From the NCBI GenBank assembly GCA_003246755.1, contig QKDC01000139.1:1-54310 (forward strand): DNA of 54,310 bases, written 5' to 3'. Positions 7,966-16,809 of the stretch are shown here, piece after piece. How positions within the stretch are numbered: the stretch's first letter is position 1; each line of letters begins with the position of its first letter. The stretch is from Gemmatimonadota bacterium. Its GTDB lineage: Bacteria; Gemmatimonadota; Gemmatimonadetes; Gemmatimonadales; GWC2-71-9. Both the position numbers and the translations under genes were made by a program. The notes below the pieces were generated by a model. That model ran no database searches and had not been told where the DNA came from. It saw only the letters and a program-made list of their open reading frames with translations.

Positions 7966-8874
7966 ATGTCCATACGACCTGTCAAGCGGATCATCGAAGC
8001 CAAACCCACCTTGGAAGGAGCAGGGGTCAAGTTGCACCGTGCCTTCGGGTTCGGCGACACCGACGAGACCGATCCCTTCCTGCTCTTCGACGATTTCCGA
8101 AACGAAAGACCCGAGGACTATCTGGCCGGGTTCCCCTGGCACCCACACCGTGGGATCGAGACGATCACCTACGTCCTCGCGGGCACCGTGCACCATGGCG
8201 ACAGCCTGGGAAACCAGGGCGCCATGACAGCAGGGGACGTGCAATGGATGACGGCCGGGAGCGGGATCCTCCATCAGGAAATGCCCGAAGGAGACCCTTC
8301 GGGTCGAATGCACGGCTTTCAACTCTGGGCCAACCTCCCCTCCTCGCTCAAGATGACCAGCCCCCGATATCAGGACGTGCTCTCGAAGGACGTTCCCGAG
8401 ATCATGGACGATGACGGCACCATGGTTCGTGTGATTTGTGGAGAATTCTGGGGCAAGCGTGGCCCCGTCGATGGAATTGCCGCCGACCCGAGGTACCTCG
8501 ATGTCTCGGTGCCACCAGGCAAGCGGAAGACCCTCCCCGTGGAGATGGGCCGACGCGGTTTCGCGTACGTCTTTGAAGGAAGCGGAAATTTCCGTGACGC
8601 ATCGGCGCCTTTCGGTGTCCTCACCGAGAAGGGCGGACCAAACGACGAAGTTCTCATACGGGAATCGGCGGGTAACCGTTCACTCGTGTTGTTCGATCGT
8701 GGTGATGAAGTGACCGTGCAGGCGGGGCAGGAGGGGGTGCGCTTTCTCCTGGTTTCGGGGAAGCCGATAGAGGAGCCGGTTGCGTGGTACGGGCCCATCG
8801 TGATGAACACGCGTGACGAGCTGCGACAGGCAATCGCGGATCTCAACGGCGGGACCTTCATCAAAGGGCCCTGA
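7966..8874 (+). CDS. Pirin family protein (bicupin)
   Basis: 302 residues from the ATG at 7966, which has GAGGAG five bases upstream; the longer frame from 7807 overlaps the divergent zinc-ribbon gene and its extra 53 residues look non-coding. The N-terminal cupin shows the pirin signature FPWHPHRGIETITYVL with metal-binding His residues, then GDVQWMTAGSGILHQEMP with the further His and Glu ligands. The C-terminal cupin follows with the usual RSLVLFDRGDEVTVQAG. Pirins are Fe-binding proteins; some show quercetinase activity and some modulate transcription or metabolic enzymes. Cytoplasmic. The full length and intact ligands suggest a functional protein. Confidence 0.92.
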   Translation: MSIRPVKRIIEAKPTLEGAGVKLHRAFGFGDTDETDPFLLFDDFRNERPEDYLAGFPWHPHRGIETITYVLAGTVHHGDSLGNQGAMTAGDVQWMTAGSGILHQEMPEGDPSGRMHGFQLWANLPSSLKMTSPRYQDVLSKDVPEIMDDDGTMVRVICGEFWGKRGPVDGIAADPRYLDVSVPPGKRKTLPVEMGRRGFAYVFEGSGNFRDASAPFGVLTEKGGPNDEVLIRESAGNRSLVLFDRGDEVTVQAGQEGVRFLLVSGKPIEEPVAWYGPIVMNTRDELRQAIADLNGGTFIKGP

Positions 8875-8897
8875 CACAACTCAACGAAAGAGAGTCC

Positions 8898-9548
8898 ATG
8901 ATGCGACGAATCACTGCGGCTATTGCTGCCGTTCTGCTGTCGGCCGCCCTCCCTCTTCACGCCCAGAGTGCGCAGATGAACTTTTTCATCACGAGCGCGG
9001 GTCCGGGCGACGGAGCCAACCTGGGTGGACTGGTGGGTGCGGACCGGCACTGCACTGAACTTGCTCGTGCGGCTGGAGCCACGGGATTCGAGTGGCACGC
9101 CTACCTCAGCGCAACCGCCACCGAGTCGAGTCCGGCGGTCAATGCCCGAGATCGAATCGGCTCCGGGCCGTGGTTCAACTACGCTGGCGTGCAGGTCGCG
9201 AAGGACCTCGATGACCTCCATGGAGAGAACAACAATCTGACGAAAGCAACGATCCTCACCGAGAAAGGCGCTCAGGTGAACGGGCGCGGCGATCAGCCCA
9301 ACATGCACGACATCCTCACGGGCTCAGGACTCGATGGCAGAGTGGTTGTCGGTGATGGCGATACGACCTGCGACAACTGGACCAGCAACGGTTCAACCGG
9401 CAGTGCCCTCGTGGGACACCACGATCGACAGGGTGGGGGGCAGAACCCGACCTCCTGGAACTCGGCGCATGGGTCTCGGGGCTGCGGCCAGAGCAACCTC
9501 CAAGCAACGGGCGGAAACGGATTCTTCTATTGTTTCGGTGTCAATTAG
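8898..9548 (+). CDS. Secreted C-type-lectin-like protein
   Basis: 216 residues. The signal peptide (about residues 3-23, ending LHAQS) leads a mature domain with the pattern MNFFITSAGPGDGANLGGLVGADRHC, then the HAYLSAT strand and a C-terminal CDNWTSNG...ALVGHHDR...CGQSNL...FYCFGVN. The cysteine spacing and the late W/N/G-rich part resemble the C-type-lectin fold of secreted bacterial proteins often annotated only as lectin. Ligand unknown. It lies 23 bp after pirin with AAAGAGAG before the ATG, so it may share the transcript. Confidence 0.65.
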   Translation: MMRRITAAIAAVLLSAALPLHAQSAQMNFFITSAGPGDGANLGGLVGADRHCTELARAAGATGFEWHAYLSATATESSPAVNARDRIGSGPWFNYAGVQVAKDLDDLHGENNNLTKATILTEKGAQVNGRGDQPNMHDILTGSGLDGRVVVGDGDTTCDNWTSNGSTGSALVGHHDRQGGGQNPTSWNSAHGSRGCGQSNLQATGGNGFFYCFGVN

Positions 9549-9590
9549 CCGATCCGCGTCACGTTCTGAAACAAAGCTGTGAACCCCTCC

Positions 9591-9610
9591 GTCCGGGATG
9601 CGACTCGGAC
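9591..9610 (+). other. Short hairpin after the lectin-like gene
   Basis: A seven-pair stem (one G-T wobble) with a six-base loop, GTCCGGG and CTCGGAC arms, begins 43 bp after the lectin stop codon. No T-tract follows. It ends two bases before the GAGGAG that precedes the small frame at 9623, so it could act on that site or be a weak terminator. Confidence 0.3.
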
Positions 9611-9622
9611 TGAGGAGCGTGT

Positions 9623-9691
9623 GTGGCCAAAACGATTCTGGCATTTGTCCTCGAGCGGCTTTGGCGCTGGTTACTCAGGATCTTTGGCTGA
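9623..9691 (+). CDS. Possible 22-residue amphipathic peptide
   Basis: GTG at 9623 has GAGGAG at 9612-9617 with five-base spacing and opens 22 codons to TGA. The peptide reads VAKTILAFVLERLWRWLLR then IFG: hydrophobic residues with Lys/Arg/Glu spaced 3-4 apart, as in a membrane-surface helix. It lies in the 214-bp gap between the lectin-like gene and a kinase on the same strand. There is no conservation evidence and the frame is short, so this is a candidate only. Confidence 0.3.
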   Translation: MAKTILAFVLERLWRWLLRIFG

Positions 9692-9762
9692 CCTGAAACG
9701 CCCCTTCCCTTGCGTAGGCCCTGAAACGGCTGGAGAATAGACCGCAAGGGGAGGAGCGGTCC

Positions 9763-12171
9763 ATGCCGGAGGAGCCCCAGGAGAAATACGTCAATCCTCG
9801 AGCGGCGGCGGCCCAGGCGGCCCTCGGCGCGGCACTCGCCGGGAAGTACATCCTCGAAGACCAGATTGGCAAAGGTGGTATGGCGAGAGTGTTCCGCGCT
9901 CGCGACCTGCGCCACGACCGCCCCGTTGCGATCAAGGTCCTCCATCCCGAACTCGCCTCCGACATCAGTACCGACCGGTTCTTTCGTGAAATCCGCATCG
10001 TCTCCAATCTGACGCACCCCAACATCGTCGGTCTGATCGACTCGGGGTTCGCCACCGCTGCCGATGGTGCGCAGCTTCCCTACTTCGTGATGCACTACAT
10101 CGAGGGTGAGTCCCTGCGGCAGAAGATGCGGCGGGAGGGTCCGATGGCGGTCGACGAGGCCCTCCGAATAGCGACCGAAGTCGCCGATGCGCTCGATTTT
10201 GCCCACGAGCATGGAGTGATCCACCGCGACATCAAACCCGAGAATATCCTGATTCAGGCCGGGCACGCCATGGTGGCCGACTTTGGGGTTGCCCTCGTAC
10301 TGCGCGCCGAGGCCTCGGATGAAAGCCGTGCAGGCCTTGCTGTTGGAACGCCTCACTACATGAGTCCCGAGCAATGGGATGGGGAACCGACACTCGATGG
10401 CCGGACCGATCTCTACAGTCTCGGCTGTGTGCTGTACGAGATGCTCGTCGGAACCCCACCATTCACCGGTCCGAGCGCGCAGACGGTTGCCGCCCGGCAT
10501 CGCGTTGATCCGGTGCCTCCCATCCGAACGGTTCGCCCCACGGTTTCCGAACCCGTGGAGGAGGCGCTCGAACGGGTTCTCGCCAAGCAGCCCGGGGACC
10601 GATTCCTGACCGCCGATGCCTTTCGTGCAGCGCTTCAATCTGCGGCGCAGCCCTCCAGACCAACTCGGTTTGCCAGGGGAATCTTGGTCGGGGCCGTCGC
10701 GATCGCGTTGGTGTGGCTCAGTTGGCTCGTGATCACTCCGGGATCACCGGAGCGCGACTTGTTGGCCGTGACGGTCCTCAGCGACCTCGAAGGGCTCGAT
10801 GAACCCCAGACCGATCTGGCCCGCGACGTGGCCGATCGGGTCATGGCCTCCTTGACGACTGTCGCCACGATGCGGGTGTTCGACAGTCTTGCACCCTCTG
10901 TCGGGACGGCGGTGAAGGTGGCCGTCTCCGGGCCGCGCGAAACTCCCACGTTCACGGTCAAAGTACTGGATGCGGCAACCGGTGAGTTGATGAAGAGCCA
11001 AACCTGGTATCCCGGGCAGGCCGACACGGAGATGCAGGTTGCCGTCGCCGCGCAAGTGACGGCGTTCGTAAGGAAAACCATCGGACTCGCCACCGAGCTT
11101 CGGACGGCAGTTTCCACCCTTGGAAATCCCGAGGCGAGAGTGGCGGTACTCCAGGCCGAAGATCATTTCCAGAAAGGGCGTGAAGCCTATCACGCTGGGG
11201 ACGTCGAACAGGCCGCGTGGGAGTTTTCCCAGGCTGATACCCTTCTGTCGCAAGCCCACCAGTCCGATCGATCGAGTCCGCTGCCTTGGATCAAGCGTGG
11301 GTGGGTGAGCTACGACATGAGCTTCTTCCAAGGCACCGCTCTGGCGATCGATTCCACCATTCGTAGAGGTATCGCCTTCGCCGACAGTGCCCTGGTGCGG
11401 GAACCGGCCTCCGCGACAGCACTCGCTCTGCGGGGTTCGCTCGCCGAACTTCTCGCATTCCTGGTGCCGGCGCTTGCCGATAGCGCCCGACCCGACGCCG
11501 AGCGCGACTTGAAAGCGGCCTTGGCCGAGGACAATCGATTGAGTGGAGCGTGGGTGCATCTGAGCAGGATCTATCGGCGTACCAACCGCCTCGAAGAGGC
11601 CAAGAAGGCTGTACAAGCGGCGCAGAGCTTCGACGACTTCCTGCAGGACGGCCATGATGTAGCGGGGCAACTCCTCGTGCTCTTTCGCGAAGTGGGACCG
11701 AGAGAGAAAGTGGAAACGTTGTGCGAGCAGGGGAGGTGGCTGTACGGGGAGTACCCAGATTTCAAAGAGTGCCGGCTGGTGACTCTGGGGTACTTCGGAT
11801 CGGGACCCGATGACGTGCGAGCGGCCTGGCGTGAACTTCTGGTCATCGAGCGATCGGACGGCCGGGTGGAGGAAGCCACCGCGGGGTACCGGCGGGCGAT
11901 GGTGGCCGCGGTGCTGGCACGCTCCGGTCGGGGAGACAGCGCGCTCGCGGTGCTGGAACGCTCACGACGAGCCGGCCACCTCGGCGCCGACATCTACGAG
12001 TCCTACATCCGCGCGATCCTTGGTGACGCGCGAGGTGTCGTGGGCATCCTCGCACCCATGATCGAACGAGATTCCTCGTTTCGGGCCAGCTTCAGGACGT
12101 CATCCTGGTTTCGCCCCGTGCACGAGGATTCCGCGTTCAGGCGGCTCGTGGGACTCCCGGTAGAAAACTAG
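9763..12171 (+). CDS. Serine/threonine protein kinase with extracytoplasmic TPR-like tail
   Basis: 802 residues with GGGGAGGAG upstream of the ATG. Kinase domain about 28-290: glycine loop GKGGMARVF (36-44), AIKVL lysine (K58), HRDIKPEN (154-161), DFG (173-175) and SPEQ after the activation segment, all intact. One membrane helix lies at about 306-326. The following ~475 residues are predicted outside the cytoplasm: first a ~110-residue alpha/beta section beginning LLAVTVLSDLEGLDEPQ, then helix pairs with TPR character (GREAYHAGDVEQAAWEFSQA, LARSGRGDSALAVLERSR). This is the typical large-kinase plan of Gemmatimonadota and Acidobacteria. Substrates are unknown. The stop shares CTAG with the convergent neighbour. 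Confidence 0.93.
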   Translation: MPEEPQEKYVNPRAAAAQAALGAALAGKYILEDQIGKGGMARVFRARDLRHDRPVAIKVLHPELASDISTDRFFREIRIVSNLTHPNIVGLIDSGFATAADGAQLPYFVMHYIEGESLRQKMRREGPMAVDEALRIATEVADALDFAHEHGVIHRDIKPENILIQAGHAMVADFGVALVLRAEASDESRAGLAVGTPHYMSPEQWDGEPTLDGRTDLYSLGCVLYEMLVGTPPFTGPSAQTVAARHRVDPVPPIRTVRPTVSEPVEEALERVLAKQPGDRFLTADAFRAALQSAAQPSRPTRFARGILVGAVAIALVWLSWLVITPGSPERDLLAVTVLSDLEGLDEPQTDLARDVADRVMASLTTVATMRVFDSLAPSVGTAVKVAVSGPRETPTFTVKVLDAATGELMKSQTWYPGQADTEMQVAVAAQVTAFVRKTIGLATELRTAVSTLGNPEARVAVLQAEDHFQKGREAYHAGDVEQAAWEFSQADTLLSQAHQSDRSSPLPWIKRGWVSYDMSFFQGTALAIDSTIRRGIAFADSALVREPASATALALRGSLAELLAFLVPALADSARPDAERDLKAALAEDNRLSGAWVHLSRIYRRTNRLEEAKKAVQAAQSFDDFLQDGHDVAGQLLVLFREVGPREKVETLCEQGRWLYGEYPDFKECRLVTLGYFGSGPDDVRAAWRELLVIERSDGRVEEATAGYRRAMVAAVLARSGRGDSALAVLERSRRAGHLGADIYESYIRAILGDARGVVGILAPMIERDSSFRASFRTSSWFRPVHEDSAFRRLVGLPVEN

Positions 12172-12695
12172 GGACGCCTCTCCATTGCATGTCGAGTCCG
12201 CACCCGTGAGAGATACACGGTGTAGCTCGCGTAGGCCCGGGCGGCACCCTTGTCGGCGACCTGGAATGGCAAGGCGAATCGCTCGTATGCCGACGGTGTG
12301 AGGACTACAGCGTCGTACGTTTGTCCTAGGGACTTCTCCCCCTCCCACCCGACGATGGTCCGCCGAAGCGCGGCCGGACAGACCCAGGTGCAATCCGGCG
12401 TGTGGGCGAGGACGTTGAATCTTTGGAGGCAAGCCTTGTGCGCCCTCCGGTTCTTGAGCGCCGCTTCATATCCGTGGAGCAGTACCTGTGAGGGAAATAC
12501 GAACAGGTCGTAGGCCCTGAGGGTGAAGACCATGGCGTCGTAGTCCGTGCCCCCCGGCAGCGCATCGGGCAAGCTCAGGGTTCCGAGTGGGAACTCGACG
12601 GCCCAGCTTCCCCGTCTGAAGGTCTTGGGGCACACCCATTCGCAGGTCATTGTGTCGTGAGCACAGACGCCGATTTCTTGATCACCGTTCGGCAT
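12168..12695 (-). CDS. Hypothetical protein with an internal duplication
   Basis: 175 residues, with GGAGG four bases before the ATG. Two similar units are visible: residues ~17-89 and ~101-164. Both have a CXWVCP start (CEWVCP, CTWVCP), a following RR pair, then YDA.V.T..AY..F..P.QV and a basic helical end (KNRRAHKACLQ; ASYTVYLSR). The CX3CP pair in each unit could bind a metal or form a disulfide. There is no signal peptide. It lies 63 bp downstream of the kinase at 12759-15281 on the same strand and may be co-transcribed with it. No family is recognised. The stop codon overlaps that of the convergent kinase. Confidence 0.6.
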   Translation of the reverse strand: MPNGDQEIGVCAHDTMTCEWVCPKTFRRGSWAVEFPLGTLSLPDALPGGTDYDAMVFTLRAYDLFVFPSQVLLHGYEAALKNRRAHKACLQRFNVLAHTPDCTWVCPAALRRTIVGWEGEKSLGQTYDAVVLTPSAYERFALPFQVADKGAARAYASYTVYLSRVRTRHAMERRP

Positions 12696-12758
12696 GGATC
12701 CTCCACAGAGCGGGGAAGTAGGGCGAACCCCCGATGCTGCCCCCGATTCAGCGGCTCG

Positions 12759-15281
12759 TCAAGGGTGGGGTGTGGGGTTCCCTCCCTCTCTGACCCTTTG
12801 GAGGAGGTCGTCGAGTTCTGCCTGACGAATCAGGGCAAGGAACTCGGGATTGGTACGGAGACCCGCGAGGTCGGGGTGGGCGACGAACCATCGGAGTTGC
12901 CGCGGACGACGCTGCAACGCGCGTCGGGTCCATTCCATCGTCGCGGGCCAGTCATCAAGGGAGGCGTAGAGAAGAGCGATTCGCGCCTCCTGGAGGGGTG
13001 GGATGGTGTCGGCCACCTCGTTGCGCGGGCCCTGGAGCCCGCGGATCATGGCGTCGATTTTGTCTCTGGTTTCCTCTTCCAGCACCCGTCGGTAACCCAA
13101 CGCACCCTCTGTATTGAACGCCCGGGTGAAGGCCCCGAGACGCGTGGTGTCCGTGGCCTGGCGCCGGGCTTCCAGGGCCTCTGTCCACTGGCCGGTACGC
13201 TCGTAGCTCTGGATCAGCCGACTTCTGGGGCCGGGAAGACCGGCGTCGACGCGCAGGGCTTCGCGCAGGGCTCCGATCGCCTCAGGGTACCGGCGTGCCC
13301 GCATGAGAAGATCGCCGAGCGTGTTGTTGTAAAAGGGCTGTGGATCGACGGCAACCGCATGCTGGAGGTGGGTGATCGCAGAGTCCAGGCGTCCCTCGAA
13401 CTCGCCGAGGTAGATCCCATAGTACATCCTCGCCCAGGGGTGATCGGGGTCAAGCCGTACAGCGGTAGAAAGATCGCGACGTACGGCCGGCCAGTCGTCG
13501 GTCAAATAGAGGCCGATCTGTCCCCGGTTCGACCAGGCCATCGCCAAAGTGCTGTCGAGCGCGAAGGCCCGCTCCATGTCGGCCCAGGCCGTATCGATCA
13601 CAGCCCCGAAGGGCTTACGCCACCCCCGGAACCCGTAGGAAATGTAGAGGGCGGATCGCAGCACGTACCCGCGGGCGAAGTCCGGATCCCGCGCCAGCGC
13701 CTGATTCGCGTAGTTGAGGGCAGAGTCCGCGTTCTCCAACGCGAGGGTCGCCCCGAGGGGGGAGGAGCGAAGGGCCAGGTTCCAGCCCCGCAAGTACAGG
13801 TCGTAGGCCACAGGGTCACGAGTCGGCACCCGCGCCATCGTCTCGACCTCTTCACCGGTCAGCGTGATTTTGAGCGATTCGGAGATGGTACGCGCGATGT
13901 CTCCCTGGACCGCAAGTAGGTCACGGAAAGGCCGATCGTAGCGGGAGCTCCAGAGAAGATCACCACCTGGAATGCGAAGTAGTTCGGCTCTCACGTGGAG
14001 CGAATCGTTTCCGGGCCGCAGGTCCCAGGTGAGGACGGCCCCAACGTTGAGCTCTCGGCCGAGTTCCTCAGTCGTAGCGGTCGGTCGCTGCCGCTGGATC
14101 TGTCGTACCAGACTCGGGGCGGTCACCGTGAGTGCTGGTAGTCGGCGTAGCAAGTCTGCAACCGCTTCATGGATGCCATCACTCAGATACTGCGTCTCGG
14201 AGTCGTCACCCGAATTGCTGAGCGGCATGATGGCGAGCGAGGTGATCGGAGCGCGGGAGTCACCGAGGAAGCGTTGGGCGATCAGCAGGGCCGCGATGAG
14301 CACCACCGCAGCCACGCCGAACCAGCGGACACGCCGAGTTCTGGGAGAAATCGTGGCCACTTCCCCGGTCGTCGCGAGCGCCATTGAAAACTCCCCGGCC
14401 GTGGCGAATCGATCATTCCGCTTTGTGGCGAGGGCGCGAGCAAGGGCCTTCTCAACCTTCGCGGATACCTGCGCCCCGGAGGAACGTACCGGAGGCGGAG
14501 GCTCGAGCACACGTTTGGCCATTGCCGACTGCGCGGACTCCCCGGAGAACGGCAGTCGGCCTGTCAGCATCTCGAAGAGGACCGTGCCGAGCGAGTAGAG
14601 ATCCGACCGACCGTCGGCCTCGCCTTCACCGGCGACTTGTTCGGGGCTCATATAGAGCGGCGTGCCAACCGCCAGGCCTGTTGCGGTGAGCCGTGAGCCG
14701 CCGGCGACACCCACGGCCCGGGCGATCCCGAAGTCAGCCACGACGGCGTGTCCCTCACTCAGCAGGATGTTCTCGGGTTTGATGTCGCGATGGACGACGC
14801 CTTGGCGATGGGCATAGTCGAGGGCATCCGCCGTCTCCCGTGCCAACTGAATTGCTTCATCGGCCGGCAGTTTCCCTTCGCGGTCGAGTCGCGATCGCAG
14901 TGACTCGCCCTCGATGTAAGGCATGACATAGTAGGGGATGAGTTGGGCAGATCCACCCTCACCCATCGAAAAGGAGCCAGAATCGAGCAGCGGAAGGATG
15001 TGGGGGTGGCTGAGTCCCGCAGCGATCTCGATTTCCCGGGTGAACCGGTCGGCACCGATCAGCGGGGCGAGTTGGGGCTTCAGGATCTTCAGGGCCACAT
15101 CCCGCCGGTGCCGGAGATCCCGCGCCAGATAGACGATGGCCATCCCACCCTCACCGAGCTCGCGCTCGATCTGGTAACGGTCGGCCAGCGCCGTCTTCAA
15201 GAATGCCAAGACGTCAGTCAGGGGGCTGTTTCCTTGAGTTTCGGATGACCCAGTAGGATACGGGGTCCTCCGGCTCCTCAC
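12759..15281 (-). CDS. Serine/threonine protein kinase with TolB-like and TPR extracytoplasmic domains
   Basis: 840 residues. Kinase domain about 35-300: GEGGMAIVY glycine loop (43-51), ALKIL lysine (K65), HRDIKPEN (164-171), DFG (183-185) and SPEQ, all intact. A single membrane helix (FGVAAVVLIAALLIAQRFL) lies around residue 335. The outer part begins with ITSLAIMPLSNSGDDSETQYLSDG and DLLAVQGDIARTISESL, the TolB/FlgO-like module common after such kinases, then five or more TPR-like helix pairs to the end. The first 20 residues before TDVLAFLKTALADRYQIERELG are poorly conserved in this kinase type, so a start nearer residue 20 is possible. It is divergent from the TlpA-like gene with only 44 bp between starts. 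Confidence 0.93.
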   Translation of the reverse strand: MRSRRTPYPTGSSETQGNSPLTDVLAFLKTALADRYQIERELGEGGMAIVYLARDLRHRRDVALKILKPQLAPLIGADRFTREIEIAAGLSHPHILPLLDSGSFSMGEGGSAQLIPYYVMPYIEGESLRSRLDREGKLPADEAIQLARETADALDYAHRQGVVHRDIKPENILLSEGHAVVADFGIARAVGVAGGSRLTATGLAVGTPLYMSPEQVAGEGEADGRSDLYSLGTVLFEMLTGRLPFSGESAQSAMAKRVLEPPPPVRSSGAQVSAKVEKALARALATKRNDRFATAGEFSMALATTGEVATISPRTRRVRWFGVAAVVLIAALLIAQRFLGDSRAPITSLAIMPLSNSGDDSETQYLSDGIHEAVADLLRRLPALTVTAPSLVRQIQRQRPTATTEELGRELNVGAVLTWDLRPGNDSLHVRAELLRIPGGDLLWSSRYDRPFRDLLAVQGDIARTISESLKITLTGEEVETMARVPTRDPVAYDLYLRGWNLALRSSPLGATLALENADSALNYANQALARDPDFARGYVLRSALYISYGFRGWRKPFGAVIDTAWADMERAFALDSTLAMAWSNRGQIGLYLTDDWPAVRRDLSTAVRLDPDHPWARMYYGIYLGEFEGRLDSAITHLQHAVAVDPQPFYNNTLGDLLMRARRYPEAIGALREALRVDAGLPGPRSRLIQSYERTGQWTEALEARRQATDTTRLGAFTRAFNTEGALGYRRVLEEETRDKIDAMIRGLQGPRNEVADTIPPLQEARIALLYASLDDWPATMEWTRRALQRRPRQLRWFVAHPDLAGLRTNPEFLALIRQAELDDLLQRVREGGNPTPHP

Positions 15282-15325
15282 CAGGGGTTGCGAACCTTCA
15301 GAGTATACGGTGTGTTTCAGGAGAC

Positions 15326-15928
15326 ATGGACTCTACCGAGGTACCCACCACTCCCGAAAACAACCTGGGTTCCCTCCGTTGGGGGCAGATCTTGACCAAG
15401 GTGCTCTTTGCCGGGGTGTGGGTCTTCCTGGCGATTCAGCTCGCTCCCCACCTCGCCGCCATCGTGGGTATCGAGACCGGGTATGCCGCCACACCTGAGA
15501 TCGAGGTCTCGACCCTGGATGGGACCGTTCTCACCAGCGCGGATCTCGAGGGAAAGGTCGTGTTCGTGAACTTCTGGGCGACCTGGTGCCCCCCCTGCCG
15601 AGTGGAAATGCCTCTTCTCCAACGCATGGCCCTCCGCCACCGTGACGCCGGCCTGGTGGTGCTCGGGCTTTCTCGTGATCTCGATTCACCCGATAAGGTG
15701 CAGGCTTTCCTCGATGAACGGGGGATCACCTACCCGGTCGCGATCGTCGGTCGTGATGCGGAGCAACGCTTCGGTGGTGTTCGAGGGTATCCAACATCGT
15801 TCTTGTTGGACCGTGCGGGCCGGATCCGTCACAAAGCGCTCGGACCACTCGCCATGTTGTCATTCGAACCTGCCGTCCGGCGTCTCCTCGCGGAACCTAC
15901 TGGAGGAGCACCGCCGCAAGTTCCTTGA
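15326..15928 (+). CDS. TlpA/ResA-family thiol-disulfide oxidoreductase
   Basis: 200 residues with CAGGAG before the ATG. An N-terminal membrane anchor (about 27-47, VLFAGVWVFLAIQLAPHLAAI) is followed by a periplasmic thioredoxin fold: VFVNFWATWCPPCRVEMP carries the WCPPC active site, VVLGLSRD is a central strand, and YPTSFLLD holds the cis-proline. TlpA-like proteins reduce disulfides in the envelope, often for cytochrome c or copper-site assembly; no such genes are adjacent. The last 32 bases overlap the 3' end of the convergent agmatinase-family gene. Confidence 0.93.
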   Translation: MDSTEVPTTPENNLGSLRWGQILTKVLFAGVWVFLAIQLAPHLAAIVGIETGYAATPEIEVSTLDGTVLTSADLEGKVVFVNFWATWCPPCRVEMPLLQRMALRHRDAGLVVLGLSRDLDSPDKVQAFLDERGITYPVAIVGRDAEQRFGGVRGYPTSFLLDRAGRIRHKALGPLAMLSFEPAVRRLLAEPTGGAPPQVP

Positions 15929-16736
15929 TCAACTTGAAGCAGACCGGGGCGGTGACTGCTTGGATGTCCGTCTCAGGATTGTACTCGACGAGATCGGCGC
16001 CGATCACCTCTCCACCCAGGCGCTGGAGAACACCAATCACATCGCGAACCGAGAGTCCCCCGGGCTCGGGGTGCGATACACCTGGGGCAAAGGCTGGGTC
16101 GAGGGCGTCGAGATCGAGTGAAATCCAGACCGGGCGCTCGAAGAAGAAGGCGCTACCACTGGTCCAGTTGGCCATCGTGAGTTGTTCCACGCCATACTGC
16201 TCCGCGATCTCGCGCTGGGGACGGTTGGAGGTGCGGATACCGACTTGAACCAGGCGATCGATCAGTCCTGCCTCCAGTGATCGCGTGAAGGCGCACGCAT
16301 GACTGTACTTGTCCCCATCGAGTTGTGGATAGAGATCTGGATGCGCATCGAAATGGAGAACGTCTAGCTGGCCGTGTCGCGCATGAGCGGCGCGAAGGGC
16401 AGGGTAGGTGAGGGAGTGGTCGCCGCCGAGCAGGAGGGGTCGTTCACCCGCGTCGAGCAGTTGTCCCACATGCTCTTCGATCGCCGTGCGCGTCTCGCCA
16501 GCCGTGCCGCAGGGCACATCACCCGCATCCCGGAGGAGCCCAGGTGCACTGAGGTCTATACCAGATTCGGTGGTCAGGTTGGAATACTGGACTGCCCGCT
16601 CCCACTCCGCGCGGATCGCCGCCGGGGCCTTCTCTGGGCCTCGACGATAGGAAGAACTGTTGTCGTAGGGAACGCCGAGGAGTGCCACTTGCACCGGAGC
16701 CTCTTCTCCATAGTGAGGGATTCGAAGGTGGTCCAT
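15897..16736 (-). CDS. Arginase/agmatinase-family ureohydrolase
   Basis: 279 residues when started at the ATG at 16736, just before MDHLRIPHYG; an upstream extension to 16883 is Pro/Arg-rich and overlaps the divergent gene, so it was dropped (ATG at 16745 is equally possible). The binuclear manganese site motifs are present in order: GGDHS, FDAHPD, and SLDLDALDP, with the family EPGGLS loop after. This fold hydrolyses arginine, agmatine, formiminoglutamate or related guanidino compounds; the sequence alone does not separate them, and the late EYNPETD motif fits agmatinase-like members. Cytoplasmic. The 3' end overlaps the tlpA-like gene by 32 bp. Confidence 0.88.
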   Translation of the reverse strand: MDHLRIPHYGEEAPVQVALLGVPYDNSSSYRRGPEKAPAAIRAEWERAVQYSNLTTESGIDLSAPGLLRDAGDVPCGTAGETRTAIEEHVGQLLDAGERPLLLGGDHSLTYPALRAAHARHGQLDVLHFDAHPDLYPQLDGDKYSHACAFTRSLEAGLIDRLVQVGIRTSNRPQREIAEQYGVEQLTMANWTSGSAFFFERPVWISLDLDALDPAFAPGVSHPEPGGLSVRDVIGVLQRLGGEVIGADLVEYNPETDIQAVTAPVCFKLIKELAAVLLQ

Positions 16737-16809
16737 CCCCGGCATCCGGACAAGGTGAGGGCAATGGTTCCCTCCAAGGTGGGGGGGACAGGCAGGTCCT
16801 CCCCGCTCG

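Noticed and set aside
8370-9308. 312-codon minus-strand frame
   Set aside because: Spans the antisense of both pirin and the lectin-like gene and is low-complexity Ser/Arg/Thr-rich.
9559-10638. 359-codon minus-strand frame
   Set aside because: It is antisense to the kinase domain at 9763, lacks a ribosome binding site and has the Arg/Gly/His-rich composition typical of antisense GC-rich frames.
12657-13919. 420-codon plus-strand frame
   Set aside because: Antisense to the TPR end of the kinase at 12759-15281; the translation shows no domain and the kinase fits the family end to end.
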